From assembly GCF_014200375.1 (NCBI RefSeq), contig NZ_JACHBP010000001.1, forward strand, positions 2,232,001 to 2,296,000: a stretch of 64,000 nucleotides of DNA, in the 5' to 3' direction. How positions within the stretch are numbered: the first letter of the stretch is position 1; the number at the start of each line of letters is the position of its first letter. Both the position numbers and the translations under genes were made by a program. The stretch comes from Terrimesophilobacter mesophilus. GTDB taxonomy: Bacteria > Actinomycetota > Actinomycetes > Actinomycetales > Microbacteriaceae. Below are positions 1 through 7,968 of this stretch, piece by piece. Under the pieces are notes generated by a model that saw only the letters and a program-made list of their open reading frames with translations, was not told the origin of the DNA and did not search any database.

Positions 1-105
1 TACGCCGGAGCCCGCGACCTGGCCGAGTTTCGCGAACGTGCCCTCGTGGGCATTCAGTCGGCTGCCGGATACGAGGAAGGCAAACCTCTTCCGGTCGGCT
101 GGTGA
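1..105 (+). CDS. guaB1: GuaB1-type IMP dehydrogenase-related protein, C-terminal 34 residues
   Basis: This is the tail of a gene entering from the left; only 34 codons and the TGA are present. The peptide ends [10 protein letters not shown] and contains [14 protein letters not shown], which resembles the C-terminus I know from the GuaB1 family (IMP dehydrogenase/GMP reductase-related purine enzymes of actinobacteria). Context supports this: in mycobacteria guaB1 lies beside two CBS-domain membrane proteins, and two such genes follow here. The catalytic core is outside the window, so the exact reaction cannot be judged. The family assignment is from memory of the C-terminal motif and synteny. 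Confidence 0.72.
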   Translation, partial: YAGARDLAEFRERALVGIQSAAGYEEGKPLPVGW

Positions 106-119
106 GATCGTGGCGCAGA

Positions 120-125
120 TATACT
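120..125 (+). promoter_or_regulatory. Possible -10 element (TATACT) for the CorC/HlyC gene pair
   Basis: TATACT is close to the consensus -10 and lies in the 71-base gap between guaB1 and the first CBS-domain gene. GATAAT at 132-137 is a second candidate. I see no convincing -35 hexamer at 16-18 bases, and the following gene has no clear Shine-Dalgarno. Weak call. Confidence 0.28.
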
Positions 126-176
126 CGATCAGATAATGGATGACCCTCCGCCTGGTAGTGACGACGGGCCAGCACG

Positions 177-1487
177 ATGAACGAGTACCTGATGCTCGGC
201 ATCGGAATCGCCCTGACCATCGGGACGGGGCTCTTCGTGGCGTCCGAGTTCACGCTTGTGAATCTGGACCGCTCGGAACTCGAGGTTCGGCGCGATCGCG
301 GCGAACGCAGGCTCGGCATCACGATCGGCGCCCTCAAGGTGACCTCGACGCACCTATCGAGCGCTCAACTCGGGATCACCCTCACAACGCTCCTCACCGG
401 CTTCATGCTCGAACCGGCATTGAGCAGCCTCCTTCGCCCCGTGCTGTCCGGATGGGGCTGGGCTCCGTCGGTCGTCACTGCCGTTGCGAGCGTGGTGGCG
501 GTCGTCGCCGCGACACTCCTCTCGATGATCGTGGGAGAGCTCGTCCCGAAGAACTTCGCCCTCGCACTTCCCCTGCGGGTTGCGAAACTCGTCCTTCCGT
601 TCCAGGTCGGGTTCACCTGGGTGTTCCGGCCGGCTGTGGCGCTTCTCAACAACTCCGCCAACGCGATCCTGAGGGGGTTCGGGATCGAGCCGAAGGAGGA
701 ATTGTCCTCCGCGCGGACGGCTGAGGAGCTGCGATCGCTCGTTCGACGCTCTGCGAGCGCGGGGAGCCTCGACCTCGACACGGCGACGCTGCTGTCGCGC
801 ACTCTCGTGTTCTCCGGCCACGTCGCCTCGGACGTCATGACCCCCAGGCCCCGCGTGGCGAGCGTCGACAAGGCGGACAGCGCGAGCGTCGTCATCGACC
901 TCGCCAGGAACACCGGATTCTCCCGATTCCCGGTGATCGACGACAGCATCGACGAGGTCGTGGGGCTCGTGCACATCAAGAATGCGGTGGCGGTGCCCCG
1001 GGAACGCCGCGCCGAGGTCCCGGTGTCCGCACTCACCTCTGATGCGCTCCGGGTGCCGGAGACCATGAAACTCGACGGCCTGCTCGGAGAGCTGAGAGGC
1101 CGCGGATACCAGATGGCGGTCGTCGTCGACGAGTACGGCGGAACGGCAGGCGTCGTCACGCTGGAGGACCTCGTCGAGGAGCTCGTCGGGGAGGTCGCCG
1201 ACGAGCACGATCGCTCGCGGGCGGGTATCGTGCGTTCCCGAGACGGCGTGACGTTCCCCGGCATGCTGAGGCCGGACGAACTGCTCGAGCGGGCCGGCGT
1301 CGCCGTCCCGGAGAACGGCCCGTTCGAAACCGTCGCGGGATTCATCATGAGCGAGCTCGGCAGGCTCCCCGCGGTCGGTGACACCGTCCCCGTCCCCGGC
1401 GGGGAGCTGCGGGTCGAGCGACTGGACGGCCGCAGGATCGACCGGGTGCGCTTCACACCTGCGCCGGAGGTGAGCACGGATGAGTGA
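177..1487 (+). CDS. CorC/HlyC-family membrane protein with DUF21, CBS pair and C-terminal CorC domain
   Basis: A 436-residue polytopic protein of the hemolysin C/CorC (CNNM-like) family, often linked to divalent cation (Mg2+/Co2+) homeostasis. Residues about 1-190 form the DUF21 transmembrane domain, with the family motif GELVPKNFAL near residue 122. A CBS pair follows (DVMTPRPRVASVD near 219; DEYGGTAGVVTLEDLVEELVGE near 316). The last ~80 residues form the small transporter-associated CorC_HlyC domain ending in RIDRVRF. ATG 177 is the only sensible start, although no good ribosome binding site precedes it. It overlaps the next gene by 8 bases, so the two are probably translationally coupled and may form a heteromeric complex. 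Substrate cannot be told from sequence. Confidence 0.9.
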   Translation: MNEYLMLGIGIALTIGTGLFVASEFTLVNLDRSELEVRRDRGERRLGITIGALKVTSTHLSSAQLGITLTTLLTGFMLEPALSSLLRPVLSGWGWAPSVVTAVASVVAVVAATLLSMIVGELVPKNFALALPLRVAKLVLPFQVGFTWVFRPAVALLNNSANAILRGFGIEPKEELSSARTAEELRSLVRRSASAGSLDLDTATLLSRTLVFSGHVASDVMTPRPRVASVDKADSASVVIDLARNTGFSRFPVIDDSIDEVVGLVHIKNAVAVPRERRAEVPVSALTSDALRVPETMKLDGLLGELRGRGYQMAVVVDEYGGTAGVVTLEDLVEELVGEVADEHDRSRAGIVRSRDGVTFPGMLRPDELLERAGVAVPENGPFETVAGFIMSELGRLPAVGDTVPVPGGELRVERLDGRRIDRVRFTPAPEVSTDE

Positions 1488-2541
1488 CTGGTGGGGAATC
1501 GCCTGGCTCGGCATCCTGCTGCTGGCCAACGCGTTCTTCGTCGCCGCGGAGTTCGCCGTCATCTCCGCGCGCCGATCCCAGATCGAGCCGAGGGCGGATG
1601 CCGGAAGCCGTGCGGCGAAGACCACCCTGTTCGCGATGGAGCACGCGACCCTCATGCTCGCGACGAGCCAGCTCGGCATCACGGTGTGCTCGCTGCTCAT
1701 CCTGAACGTCTCCGAGCCGGCGATCCACCACCTCCTCGAGGCACCGCTCGCCCTCACGGGGTGGTCGGATGCCGTGATCGCCGGCGTCGCGTTCGGCATC
1801 GCTCTCGTGCTCGTGTCGTTCCTGCACGTCGTCATCGGCGAGATGGTTCCGAAGAACCTGTCGTTCTCGGTCCCGGACCGGGCCGCGCTCCTGCTCGCGC
1901 CGGCCCTCGTCGGCATTTCGATGGTGTTCCACCCGGTGATCGTCGCGCTCAATGCGACCGCGAACGGTGTGCTCAGGCTGTTCCGGGTGGAGCCGCGCAA
2001 CGAGGCGAACAGCATATTCACGATCGATGAGGTCGCCAACATCGTGGCGCATTCGCGCAAGGAGGGCATCCTGCGGGATGACATCGGAGCACTCTCGGCA
2101 GCGTTCGAGTTCAGCGCGAAGAAGGTCAGGGACATCGCTGTCGCGATGCCTCAGCTCGTGAGCTTCCCGGACACCGCGACCCCGGAGCAGGTGGAGCGCG
2201 CCGTCGCCCAGCACGGGTTCTCACGCTATGTGGTCCTCGACGACGTCGGAGAGCCGACCGGGTACCTCCACCTGAAGGATGTGCTCGACCTCGAGGAGCC
2301 GGACGATTACACGAAGTCCGTGCCGACCAAACGCATCCGGCGCCTCATCTCGATCTTCCAGGACACGGACCTCGAGGATGCCCTCGCGGCGATGCGCCGC
2401 TCGGGGGTGCACCTTGCGAGGGTCTTCGATGAGCACGGAAGCGCGAAGGGCGTGCTGTTTCTCGAGGACATCATCGAGGAACTGGTCGGCGAGGTGCAGG
2501 ACGCCACCCGCCGCAATCGCGGAACCACGAACTATCGTTGA
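1480..2541 (+). CDS. CorC/HlyC-family membrane protein without the C-terminal CorC domain
   Basis: A 353-residue paralogue of the upstream gene. It has the DUF21 membrane domain (residues about 1-185, motif GEMVPKNLSF near 120) and the CBS pair (ending FLEDIIEELVGEVQDATRR), then stops. The C-terminal CorC_HlyC domain of its neighbour is absent, so it is about 80 residues shorter. Its ATG lies inside the end of the preceding gene, indicating coupled translation. The paired long and short CBS proteins next to guaB1 match the arrangement known from mycobacteria (Rv1841c/Rv1842c), which suggests a conserved two-subunit unit. The role in ion transport is inferred from the family only. Confidence 0.88.
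   Translation: MSDWWGIAWLGILLLANAFFVAAEFAVISARRSQIEPRADAGSRAAKTTLFAMEHATLMLATSQLGITVCSLLILNVSEPAIHHLLEAPLALTGWSDAVIAGVAFGIALVLVSFLHVVIGEMVPKNLSFSVPDRAALLLAPALVGISMVFHPVIVALNATANGVLRLFRVEPRNEANSIFTIDEVANIVAHSRKEGILRDDIGALSAAFEFSAKKVRDIAVAMPQLVSFPDTATPEQVERAVAQHGFSRYVVLDDVGEPTGYLHLKDVLDLEEPDDYTKSVPTKRIRRLISIFQDTDLEDALAAMRRSGVHLARVFDEHGSAKGVLFLEDIIEELVGEVQDATRRNRGTTNYR
2533..2538 (+). promoter_or_regulatory. Leaderless-type -10 element (TATCGT) before nnrD
   Basis: TATCGT ends 6 bases before the ATG of nnrD (2545), and no Shine-Dalgarno is present. This is the spacing seen at other leaderless starts in the window. It lies in the last codons of the upstream CBS gene, so it would be an internal operon promoter. 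Sequence observation plus inference. Confidence 0.4.
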
Positions 2542-2544
2542 CGC

Positions 2545-3360
2545 ATGACCGGGTTCATCGAATGGACATCCGCCGACGCTCGAGACCTGGTCGCCGTACC
2601 GAGGGAGTGGGACGACAAGTACTCCCATGGCGTACTCGGCGTGATCACAGGTTCCGATGAGTACCCGGGAGCGGCGGTGCTCGGCGTGGATGCCGCTGTG
2701 CACACCGGCGTCGGGATGGTGCGCTACCTCGGTCCCGATCGGCCGACCTCGCTCGTCCTGGCGCGCAGGCCCGAAGTCGTGACCGTCGACGGGCGGGTCC
2801 AGGCCTGGTTGATCGGATCGGGGATGGACGCCTCGACGGATGACACCCTCACCGCGGCCCGCATGGCGACCGCGCTCGCCTCAGGACATCCGCTCGTCCT
2901 CGACGCGGGTGCCATCGGTGCCTCCGGCGATGCGGTCGGTCCCGCCGTGATCACGCCGCACCACTCCGAGCTCGCGAGGGCACTGCACGTCGACGTCGCC
3001 GAGGTCGCCGCGGAACCGGAGGTCTGGGCCCAGCGCGCGGCAGACAGTCTCGGCATGACGGTCATGCTGAAGGGTCACACGACGCTCGTCTGCGGGGAGG
3101 GAGGAAGCTTCAGCGTGACAGCTCCGACCTCCTGGCTGGCCACCGCCGGCACCGGGGATGCGCTCGCGGGGATACTCGGGGCACTCGTGGCGACGCACGC
3201 CAGGCAGCTCGCAGACGACGCCGGCATCCTCGCCCGCCTTGCGGCGACGGCAGCACTCCTGCACGGGCAGTCCGCTGGTCGCGCAGGAGCCGGTGGACCG
3301 TTCACCGTGCTGGGGCTCAATGAGTGCATTCCCGCCACGATCGCCGCGCTGCAGGAATGA
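2545..3360 (+). CDS. nnrD: ADP/ATP-dependent (S)-NAD(P)H-hydrate dehydratase
   Basis: A 271-residue ribokinase-fold enzyme that repairs hydrated NAD(P)H by dehydrating the S form at the cost of a nucleotide triphosphate or diphosphate. It matches the stand-alone YjeF C-terminal domain. Visible motifs are GVLGVITGSDEYPGAA near residue 31, VITPHHSELARAL near 134 for substrate binding, MLKGHTTLV, and GTGDALAGILGALVA near 202 carrying the catalytic Asp. The epimerase half (YjeF N-domain) is not fused here, so the epimerase must be encoded elsewhere. The gene starts 3 bases after the CBS-protein gene. Confidence 0.9.
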   Translation: MTGFIEWTSADARDLVAVPREWDDKYSHGVLGVITGSDEYPGAAVLGVDAAVHTGVGMVRYLGPDRPTSLVLARRPEVVTVDGRVQAWLIGSGMDASTDDTLTAARMATALASGHPLVLDAGAIGASGDAVGPAVITPHHSELARALHVDVAEVAAEPEVWAQRAADSLGMTVMLKGHTTLVCGEGGSFSVTAPTSWLATAGTGDALAGILGALVATHARQLADDAGILARLAATAALLHGQSAGRAGAGGPFTVLGLNECIPATIAALQE

Positions 3361-3375
3361 GGGGACGCGGTCGGA

Positions 3376-3381
3376 TACTCT
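3376..3381 (+). promoter_or_regulatory. Leaderless-type -10 element (TACTCT) before the GT87-like gene
   Basis: TACTCT ends 5 bases before GTG 3387 and 8 bases before ATG 3390. No Shine-Dalgarno is seen. The arrangement suggests that transcription starts at or beside the start codon. Confidence 0.45.
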
Positions 3382-3386
3382 GAACC

Positions 3387-4733
3387 GTGATGAGGAGAGT
3401 CGCCACCAACCCGGTTGCACTGTGGTCGGCGTTCATTCTGGCCCACTTGTGGCTCGGCCTCGTGAACCTCTACGGGCCCGGCCTACCTCTCGGTGACGTC
3501 ACGATCGTCTACAAGTTCTGGTCGGACCAGGTGTTCATCGCCGACTTCTGGGTGGGGATCCACAGCGCCTGGGTGTACCCCATCCTCGCCATCTTCCCGA
3601 TGCTCGCCGCCGGCATCTTCGGACCCGCGCTCTACGCGAGCACGTGGTTGAGCCTCATCCTGTTCCTGGATGCGATCGCCTTCTTCGTCCTCATCGGGCA
3701 CAGAAGGACGAGCAGGCATCCGATGGCGGCCTGGTGGTGGATCGCGTTCCTCCTCCTGCTCGGCCCCATCGCGCTCGGGCGGATCGACTCAGTGACGATT
3801 CCGCTCGCCATGGTCGGAGCACTCCTCATCGCCACCCGTCCCATCGCCGCCACCGCCGTCCTGACGATCGCAGCATGGGTGAAGGTCTGGCCGGCGGCGA
3901 TCGTGCTCGCGATGGTCGTCGCCGTGCGTTCCCGATGGCGTGTCTTGGCGACAGCGGCCTCCATGAGCTTTGCGATCGTGGCAGTCGCCACCGTCCTCGG
4001 AAGCGGGACGAACGTGCTGAGCTTCATCACCCAGCAGACCGGTCGGGGGCTCCAGGTCGAGTCGCCGGTGAGCACCATCTGGCTGTGGCAGGCCTTCGCC
4101 GGCGTGCCGGGCACGATGGTCTACTACGACCAGCAGCTCCTCACCTGGCAGGTGACAGGGAACGGAACCGGCATTGCGAGTGCCGTCATGACGCCCATCA
4201 TGTTCCTCGTCGTGATCGCCGTCGTCCTGGTTGCGGTCCTGCCCCTCCGCCGCGGCGTGCAGGCGACGGAACTTCTGGCGCCACTGTCGCTCGCCATCGT
4301 CTCGGCGCTCATCGCCTTCAACAAGGTGGGCTCGCCGCAATTCATCGGATGGCTCGCGGTGCCGATCGTGCTGGGGCTCACGACATCGCGCGCAGGGCAT
4401 CGGGCCTGGTTCGCCGTACCGGCGATCCTCGGTGCGACGACGGCCGCCATCACGCAGGTGATCTATCCGTATCTCTACGGCTGGCTGCTGGGGCTGCATC
4501 CGCTCATGCTCGGCGCGCTCACCGCGCGAAATCTTCTCGTGCTCGTGCTCCTCGGGTGGGCCATCCACGCCATGGTCGAACTCGGGCGCGATGCGTCGAT
4601 CAGCCGCGAAGAAGACGGCGATGACGAGAACAGTGAGGCCCCGTTCGGAGACGAACCGCTCGGCGGCGACCCGGTCGACCCGCGTGATGAGGCCGAGGGC
4701 TGGCCGCTGGTCGTCGACCGGCGAGGCGGTTAG
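3387..4733 (+). CDS. Polytopic membrane protein, GT87 (DUF2029)-like glycosyltransferase
   Basis: A 448-residue protein with about ten hydrophobic segments and an acidic cytoplasmic-looking tail (EEDGDDENSEAPFGDE). The layout resembles GT87 polyprenol-phosphate-mannose-dependent mannosyltransferases: a short N-terminal segment, a loop containing acidic residues after the first helix (GDVTIVYKFWSDQ), and the aromatic motif WVKVWPAA near residue 166, which is typical of the family. I infer a role in cell-envelope glycan or glycolipid synthesis; donor and acceptor are unknown. Translation may begin at GTG 3387 or the adjacent ATG 3390. Its stop overlaps the stop of the opposing response regulator by 4 bases. 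Confidence 0.7.
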   Translation: MMRRVATNPVALWSAFILAHLWLGLVNLYGPGLPLGDVTIVYKFWSDQVFIADFWVGIHSAWVYPILAIFPMLAAGIFGPALYASTWLSLILFLDAIAFFVLIGHRRTSRHPMAAWWWIAFLLLLGPIALGRIDSVTIPLAMVGALLIATRPIAATAVLTIAAWVKVWPAAIVLAMVVAVRSRWRVLATAASMSFAIVAVATVLGSGTNVLSFITQQTGRGLQVESPVSTIWLWQAFAGVPGTMVYYDQQLLTWQVTGNGTGIASAVMTPIMFLVVIAVVLVAVLPLRRGVQATELLAPLSLAIVSALIAFNKVGSPQFIGWLAVPIVLGLTTSRAGHRAWFAVPAILGATTAAITQVIYPYLYGWLLGLHPLMLGALTARNLLVLVLLGWAIHAMVELGRDASISREEDGDDENSEAPFGDEPLGGDPVDPRDEAEGWPLVVDRRGG

Positions 4734-5401
4734 AGGGCTCCCGATTCGTTGGACTGGAGCAGGATTCCGTCCTGGATCGCGCGCTTCCGGAGTGCGACCT
4801 TCGTGCCGACATCGATTCCGGCGACACGATACTTCTCCCGTATGCGCTTGAGGTAGGACTTCGCGGTCTCCTCGGAGATGCCGAGCTGGAATGCGACGGC
4901 CTTGACCGGCTCCCCGCCCCCATACAGGGCCATGACCCGGCGCTCCTGCGCGCTCAGCTTCGGGGCCCCGCCGACATCGCTCGCGTTGAGGGCGAGGTCG
5001 AGCTCTGCGGAGATGAAGGATTCGCCCTGGTGCGCGGCGCGGATCGCCTCGACGATCATGGCGGCATCCTCGCTCTTCACGAGATAGCCGAGCGCTCCGG
5101 CCGCAAGCGCCTCTCGCACGACGTTGGGCTCGGAGTATGTGCTCATGAGCACCGTCTTGACCCCGGTCGTCTTGAGCGTGGAGATCTTCAGGGAGATCGG
5201 CAGGTTGTCCTTGAGGTCGAGGTCGAGGAGCACGACGTCCACGGGGAACTCCGGGTGCGTCAGCAGCTCCGGCCAGGTCGTGACGGCCGCGACCATCGAG
5301 ATGTCGCTCGCGGCGCCCCTGATCCACTCGGTGAGCGCGCCGAGGAGCATCCTGTGGTCATCGACCAACGCGAGTCGGATGGGTGTTTCGTCTGTCGTCA
5401 C
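4730..5401 (-). CDS. NarL/FixJ-family response regulator (second of two paralogues)
   Basis: A 223-residue two-component regulator. The receiver domain spans residues about 8-128 with acidic pocket Asp14-Asp15, phospho-acceptor Asp60 in DVVLLDLDLKD, a Ser at the Thr/Ser switch (VLMSTYS) and Lys in GYLVKSED. A LuxR-type HTH occupies the C-terminal 65 residues (LSAQERRVMALYGGGEPVK...). It starts at GTG 5401 with AGGGG 8 bases upstream, 11 bases after the kinase-like membrane protein gene, so it closes a five-gene minus-strand cluster. It closely resembles the regulator at the other end of the cluster: both carry W-E/D-L, HPEFP and LDL-D/N-L-x-D motifs, which suggests duplication. Confidence 0.9.
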   Translation of the reverse strand: MTTDETPIRLALVDDHRMLLGALTEWIRGAASDISMVAAVTTWPELLTHPEFPVDVVLLDLDLKDNLPISLKISTLKTTGVKTVLMSTYSEPNVVREALAAGALGYLVKSEDAAMIVEAIRAAHQGESFISAELDLALNASDVGGAPKLSAQERRVMALYGGGEPVKAVAFQLGISEETAKSYLKRIREKYRVAGIDVGTKVALRKRAIQDGILLQSNESGAL

Positions 5402-5412
5402 GGCGGTGGCCC

Positions 5413-6693
5413 CTATCTGTGTACTGCTTGCTCTGCATGGTATTGGTCAGCAGGGTTGGTGACCAGGCATTCGATCTGCACGCGCAGGCTCGAGTTCTCC
5501 ATGGCGTTCGTGAAGGTGCCGACCCGCGCGAGCGAACCCCAGGTCGCTGGGTCCACCCTATTCCGGGCGACGCCGGTCGTGGTGATCACGATGGGAACCA
5601 GGACGGCGTTCTGCGCCCCTTCCGCATCCACCGATCCGGCCGGACCGAGCGTGAGGTGGACAGTCGTACGGTCATTCGATTTGTCGCTCACGAGGAGCCA
5701 CACCCCGGACAGCAGGCCGTCGCGTTGTTGGGGGTCGAGGAGTCCTGCGAGGCTTCCCGTGTCGGAGAGCGTCACGGACTTTCCCAGCTGTTCGGATTCT
5801 GTGATCGCGTGGTACAGCCAGGTCTCGCGCCTGCCCTCGATGAGGTGCAGTCGCAGCTCGGTCGCCAGCGATGCGGCGATCGAGGCGGTCTTGGGGTCGA
5901 GTGGCAGTTTCGTCCTGCCGCTCGCGACCGAATCGAACAGCTCCTCGGCTGCGAGGTCGAGGCGGGCAAGTTCCTCGGATGCCATCATGCCGACGGCGAA
6001 GCGGGGAGCGGATACGGTGCTCTGCACGAGCACACGGTCGAGTTCGAGCTGCACGATCCGGCGGAAGTTCACGACGAGCCAGGTGGCGAATGTCGGCGGA
6101 AGGATGACGGCTGCGAGAACGACGAGCTGGGCCGGCAGGGTCTGCGTCGTGAGTGGCGTCGTGACTGCGATCGCGACGATGAAGGCGACCCCGATCAGTC
6201 CGACCGCGATGAGGATCTCACTCGCACGGCGCAGGGTCACCGCGACGAGGAGCCCGCTGCTGGCGACGACCGAGGCGGTCGCGGTGCCCCCGATGTCGTG
6301 GAGCGGCCAGATCGCGATGAAGTCGAGGGCGATGACACAGGCGAGCGCAGCGAGATAGAGAGCAAAGAGCCAATTGGGCATCCGTTCGCCGGCCAGGGCG
6401 ATCGTCACTCCGACGACGATGAGCAGCAGGCAGTAGAGCAACCAGGCGAATGCGACCGGCAGCGGGCTCGGGTAGCTGTCCAGGCGAGTGAGGAAGACGG
6501 CGAGCCCCGCGATCCCGACGATCACCGCGATGATGCCGGCGCCGATTCCGAGATAGCCCGTTCCGAGGCTCGCGCCTCCCGCACTGGCCTGGCGGAGTGC
6601 CCGTGCCGCAGGGGAGGATGTCGGTTTCGGTCGACCGCGCTTTCCGATGACGACACCGAGGGTGTTCTCCTCCGGCCTGCCGTAGCCGCTCAC
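5413..6693 (-). CDS. Kinase-like membrane protein lacking histidine-kinase catalytic motifs
   Basis: A 426-residue protein. Residues about 40-235 contain six or so transmembrane segments; the rest is cytoplasmic. The soluble part aligns in position, and weakly in pattern, with a degenerate sensor kinase: a helical stretch (ELARLDLAAEELFDSVASGR) where the H-box would be, then LDPQQRDGLLSGVWLLVSD where an ATPase N-box would be. However there is no HD dimerisation motif, no Asn-box and no DxGxG. The GTG start overlaps the kinase stop (GTGA) and is preceded by GGAGGTG, so it is coupled to the active kinase. I infer a pseudokinase or signalling partner; it could also be an unrelated membrane protein. 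Confidence 0.65.
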   Translation of the reverse strand: MSGYGRPEENTLGVVIGKRGRPKPTSSPAARALRQASAGGASLGTGYLGIGAGIIAVIVGIAGLAVFLTRLDSYPSPLPVAFAWLLYCLLLIVVGVTIALAGERMPNWLFALYLAALACVIALDFIAIWPLHDIGGTATASVVASSGLLVAVTLRRASEILIAVGLIGVAFIVAIAVTTPLTTQTLPAQLVVLAAVILPPTFATWLVVNFRRIVQLELDRVLVQSTVSAPRFAVGMMASEELARLDLAAEELFDSVASGRTKLPLDPKTASIAASLATELRLHLIEGRRETWLYHAITESEQLGKSVTLSDTGSLAGLLDPQQRDGLLSGVWLLVSDKSNDRTTVHLTLGPAGSVDAEGAQNAVLVPIVITTTGVARNRVDPATWGSLARVGTFTNAMENSSLRVQIECLVTNPADQYHAEQAVHR

Positions 6694-7883
6694 TTCGGCA
6701 CCTCCAGTACGACGGTGGTTCCGGACCCGGGGGAGGAGAACAGCCGCGCAGTGCCGCCGACTTCGCCCAGGCGCGCGATGACGGAGTCCTTGAGCCCGAG
6801 ACGGGCGGAGTCGATGTCCTTCACGTCGAAGCCGATCCCGGAGTCGGTGACCATCGCGCGCACCGTCGTCTCATCGTCGGTGATCGTGACGTGCGCCTCG
6901 GTGACGCCGGCGTGCCTGCGGACGTTCTCGAGGCATTCCGCGAGCGCGAGGAGGAACGCGTCGAGCACGTCGCTCGGCAGCAGGACCTGTCCGGTTCCGT
7001 GCCAACTGACTTCGAGCCCGATCCGCCCGAAGCGTTGCTTGACGGATTCGAGCGTGGTCCCCAGGATGGCGTCGTCCGTCGCCGGCAACGGTATCGATCC
7101 CGTGGAGGTCGGTGTGGCATCTTGCGGCGACGGGTTCACCCCGAGTCTCAACTGTCTCAACAGGTGGGCGTCGTCTGCCGCCTGCGCGCGCAGGGCGCCG
7201 GCCGTCACACCGACACCGGAGTGGGCCAGGAGAGTGAGGGTCGCGAGGACGGTGTCGTGGAGCAGCCGTGCCGATTGGCGCCGCTGTGCCTCTATTTCGC
7301 TCGCCTGCCGCTCCGCGCGATGCGCTCGGCCGATGCTGTGGATGCGCCGGGCGGCGCGCGGGACGCTCGAGGAGATCCAGAAGCCCGCCGCGGTGCAGAT
7401 CACCCAGCCCAGGATGACGCCGAGGACCGGGTAGGTCAGGAGGGTCCACGAGCCGCTCACGAGCACCACGAGTGTCACCGAGCAGGCGAACGTCGCTGCG
7501 AGGACGATCATGCGGGGGACGGATCTCGTGAGAACAAGGGCGAACGACGCCATGGTCCCGCCGGCGAATGGCACGAGCACGATCGCGAGACCGCCTCGGT
7601 CGGGGGTCTCGAACGGCAACTGGACGATGGTCAGAATCGCAAGCCCCGAGGCAATGGCCAGCAGCACCCAGAGGAGTGAATGGTCGTTCCCGAGTCGGAA
7701 CAGGCAGAACCCGAGCAGGGTGCCGAGAAGGAGCGCGGCGAGAAGGCTCGTCAGATCGACGAGTCCGGGAATGGTGATGCCGAGGAACGTCACGATCGCG
7801 GTCGCGAAGCCGGCGAGCCGCGCCGCGCGGTGCAGAAGGCGATCGCGTTCCTTGGATATCAGTTCCACGTAGGCAATCGTCAC
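6690..7883 (-). CDS. Sensor histidine kinase, HisKA_3 (NarX/DesK-like) type
   Basis: A membrane kinase of 397 residues if GTG 7883 is used. Six hydrophobic segments span about 25-190. The HisKA_3 phosphoacceptor motif SARLLHDTVLATL places the phosphorylated His near residue 209. The HATPase domain has the N-box (ALAECLENVRRH, near 313) and G-box (VTDSGIGFD, near 345), so it looks catalytically intact. The frame stays open upstream to ATG 8021, but that extension is Cys/Pro/Arg-rich, unlike a kinase N-terminus, and runs into the lipoprotein gene. GTG 7883 gives MTIAYVELISKERDRLL and has GGGGA a few bases upstream. The cognate regulators are the two NarL-type genes of the cluster. Confidence 0.85.
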   Translation of the reverse strand: MTIAYVELISKERDRLLHRAARLAGFATAIVTFLGITIPGLVDLTSLLAALLLGTLLGFCLFRLGNDHSLLWVLLAIASGLAILTIVQLPFETPDRGGLAIVLVPFAGGTMASFALVLTRSVPRMIVLAATFACSVTLVVLVSGSWTLLTYPVLGVILGWVICTAAGFWISSSVPRAARRIHSIGRAHRAERQASEIEAQRRQSARLLHDTVLATLTLLAHSGVGVTAGALRAQAADDAHLLRQLRLGVNPSPQDATPTSTGSIPLPATDDAILGTTLESVKQRFGRIGLEVSWHGTGQVLLPSDVLDAFLLALAECLENVRRHAGVTEAHVTITDDETTVRAMVTDSGIGFDVKDIDSARLGLKDSVIARLGEVGGTARLFSSPGSGTTVVLEVPK

Positions 7884-7891
7884 ACGCGTGT

Positions 7892-7943
7892 CCCCACAAA
7901 TGGGGTCAAAACACCGCGGAATGACACACCGTGTCCCATGGGA
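7892..7943. promoter_or_regulatory. Short inverted repeats upstream of the histidine kinase gene
   Basis: The 85-base gap between the lipoprotein and kinase genes holds CCCCA-caaa-TGGGG (7892-7905) and the 10-base palindrome TCCCATGGGA (7934-7943). A third repeat, GGACCT-gtc-AGGTCC (7962-7976), overlaps the lipoprotein stop codon. They could be operator sites or RNA hairpins; no T-run follows, so a simple intrinsic terminator is unlikely. Confidence 0.3.
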
Positions 7944-7968
7944 TTCCCAGCGGTCTGGCCGGGACCTG

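Noticed and set aside
354..2135. Long open frames antisense to the two CBS-domain genes
   Set aside because: They are Arg/Asp/His-rich, have no family motif and mirror the codon structure of the real genes, as expected in high-GC DNA.
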